NCBI GenBank assembly: GCA_016191715.1 | Contig: JACPVN010000256.1 | Coordinates: 1 to 7,120 of the forward strand | Source: Ignavibacteriota bacterium | GTDB lineage: Bacteria; Bacteroidota; Ignavibacteria; UBA10030; SZUA-254 | DNA length: 7,120 nt | Reading direction: 5' to 3' | Part shown: one piece after another, positions 5,748-7,120 of the stretch | Layout of the letters: the number at the start of each line of letters is the position of its first letter | Position numbering within the stretch: position 1 is the first letter of the stretch | The notes under the pieces: model-generated | The model's database searches: none | Seen by the model: only the letters and a program-made list of their open reading frames with translations | What the model was told of the DNA's origin: nothing | Program-made: the position numbers and the translations under genes

Positions 5748-7120
5748 ATTATCCGGCAAAATCGTTGGCGTGGGTGGCGGGGCAAGCGCTTCCAATGCAC
5801 GGTGCGCGAGTCGCTCGAAACTTGCGTATTCTTTTCTGAAGGAAAGACGAACGATTCCCGTAGGTCCGTTACGCTGTTTGCCGATGATAATTTCCGCAAT
5901 GCCTTCCGTCGGGATCGGAGTTCCGTCTTCGTCTTTTATTTCTGTTATGCCGTACGTTTCCGGGCGATGGACAAACATGACAACGTCTGCATCCTGTTCA
6001 ATGGCTCCGGATTCACGCAAATCCGAAAGCATCGGTCTCTTATCGCTTCGTCCTTCAACTGCGCGGTTCAACTGCGACAACGCTATCACCGGAATTGCGA
6101 TTTCCTTCGCGAGCGCTTTCAACGAACGGGAAATCATGGAAATTTCCCGTTCACGCGACTCTGAGGATTTCGGACCCTGAATCAATTGGAGATAGTCCAC
6201 AATCACCAAACCGATGTTGTGTTCTGCCTTGAGTCGGCGTGCTTTTGCGCGTAATTCCAAAATCCCGAGTGCCGGTGTGTCATCAATAAATATTTTTGTT
6301 TGTGTAAGTTTGCCTGCAGCCCGGCTAAGTTTCGACCAATCTTCGTCCTGCAATCTGCCTGTGCGTAGTTTATGCGCATCCACTCTCGCTTCAGAAGCAA
6401 GCATACGAACAGCAAGTTGTTGTTCTGCCATTTCGATGCTGAAGATAAGAACCGGAGTCGGTTTTTGTTTATCGGTAGCGGAGTTTCGGGCAATAGATAA
6501 AGCGAAAGCAGTTTTCCCCTGACTCGGTCGTCCCGCGATAATAATCAAATCAGAGTTTTGAAATCCTCCACTTAAATCGTCAAGACCCGAAAAACCCGTC
6601 GGAACACCGGTTACTCCTCCGTGTTGTCCGTGAATTTCATGCAACATTTCAAACGTATCGGTAATTGCGCGCTTGATGGGCGTTGCGGCTTTCTTCAATC
6701 GTCGTTCGGAAATCTGGAAGATTTTTGTCTCGGCGTCATCGAGCAAATCGAGGGCGTCTTCCGTTTCGTTGTATGCACGGGAAGCAACTTCTGTTGAGGC
6801 GGCAATAAGTCCGCGCTTCAATGCTTTTTCGAGAACAATGCGCGCATGATACTCCACGTTGGCAGAAGAAGAAACATTCATCGTGAGTTGCGCAATGTAC
6901 ACTGGGTCTTCAGTCGGGTTGAGTTGTCCGCGCCGCCGTAATTCTTCAACAAGAGTTACCGCATCAACCGGTTCTGCTTTTTCAAACAGCGCAATCATAG
7001 CGCGGAAAAATTTTTGATGCGTCGGGTTGTAGAAACTCGAATCATCCAACACTTCGAGCGCTTTCGGGAGCGCTTCGCGGTCAATAAGCATTGCCCCGAT
7101 AACGAAACGCTCGACATCAA
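5733..7120 (-). CDS. dnaB: Replicative DNA helicase DnaB (N-terminus off right edge)
   Basis: DnaB is the hexameric 5'-3' helicase that unwinds DNA at the replication fork and contacts primase through its N-terminal domain. The first ATG in the window is at 7091. The frame stays open to the edge and reads DVERFVIGA before it, matching the family pattern just ahead of MLID, so perhaps a few dozen residues are missing. Numbered from M7091, residues 1-90 are the helical N-terminal domain (FYNPTHQKFF, PVDAVTLVEELRRRGQL). The linker helix lies at about 105-145. The RecA-like ATPase domain has Walker A GRPSQGKTA (187-195), catalytic E220 (FSIEM), Walker B VIVDYLQL (296-303), SQLNR (339-343), LRESGAIEQDADVVMF (358-373) and the arginine-finger region KQRNGPTG (405-412). 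The C-terminus is a short proline-rich tail (APPPTPTILPDNVVPF). There is no intein. The gene converges on the Spy-like gene, with a shared stem-loop terminator between them. Confidence 0.97.
   Translation of the reverse strand, partial: DVERFVIGAMLIDREALPKALEVLDDSSFYNPTHQKFFRAMIALFEKAEPVDAVTLVEELRRRGQLNPTEDPVYIAQLTMNVSSSANVEYHARIVLEKALKRGLIAASTEVASRAYNETEDALDLLDDAETKIFQISERRLKKAATPIKRAITDTFEMLHEIHGQHGGVTGVPTGFSGLDDLSGGFQNSDLIIIAGRPSQGKTAFALSIARNSATDKQKPTPVLIFSIEMAEQQLAVRMLASEARVDAHKLRTGRLQDEDWSKLSRAAGKLTQTKIFIDDTPALGILELRAKARRLKAEHNIGLVIVDYLQLIQGPKSSESREREISMISRSLKALAKEIAIPVIALSQLNRAVEGRSDKRPMLSDLRESGAIEQDADVVMFVHRPETYGITEIKDEDGTPIPTEGIAEIIIGKQRNGPTGIVRLSFRKEYASFERLAHRALEALAPPPTPTILPDNVVPF

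Noticed and set aside
1..7120. CRISPR array, transposon ends, tRNA or rRNA genes, toxin-antitoxin or defence modules
   Set aside because: I found no regularly spaced repeats, transposase, RNA gene or known defence motifs on either strand. The content is core genes plus one transporter.

Overview
The window is a bacterial chromosome segment with moderate base composition, slightly AT-rich by eye. It carries mostly housekeeping genes, nearly all on the minus strand. Short gaps, weak Shine-Dalgarno sites, and the mix of DnaB, TypA and a Spy/CpxP-like periplasmic protein would fit a Gram-negative lineage of the Bacteroidota/Chlorobi/Ignavibacteria (FCB) type. That placement is an inference from overall appearance; no rRNA or other decisive marker is present. 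The Spy-like protein has a signal peptide, and there is a MacB-type ABC transporter, so a cell envelope with a periplasm is likely.

Layout, left to right. Positions 1-674 (minus) hold the N-terminal part of a MacB/FtsX-type ABC permease that runs off the left edge. It overlaps by 4 bases (ATGA) with its ABC ATPase, 671-1291 (minus), whose conserved N-terminus lacks a usable start codon. After an 84-bp gap comes a class I/II PLP-dependent aminotransferase, 1460-2635 (minus). This overlaps by 4 bases with a small basic protein of unknown function, 2632-2940 (minus). A 102-bp gap follows, and then the complete translational GTPase TypA/BipA, 3043-4893 (minus). A 226-bp divergent intergenic region, 4894-5119, contains a bulged hairpin and a possible ECF-sigma-type promoter. 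It separates typA from the only plus-strand gene, a secreted Spy/CpxP-like protein with a His/Met/Cys-rich tail, 5120-5632. A strong stem-loop at 5669-5701 sits between this gene and the converging replicative helicase gene dnaB, 5733-7120 (minus), whose 5' end is off the right edge.

How the genes relate: the ATPase and permease form one transporter module, and the small ORF and aminotransferase look translationally coupled. TypA and DnaB are independent core functions in ribosome assembly/stress translation and replication. I see no CRISPR array, transposon, phage module, defence system or RNA gene. The points most worth a second look are the missing start codon of the ABC ATPase, the unknown small protein coupled to the aminotransferase, and the metal-ligand-rich tail and promoter of the Spy-like protein.
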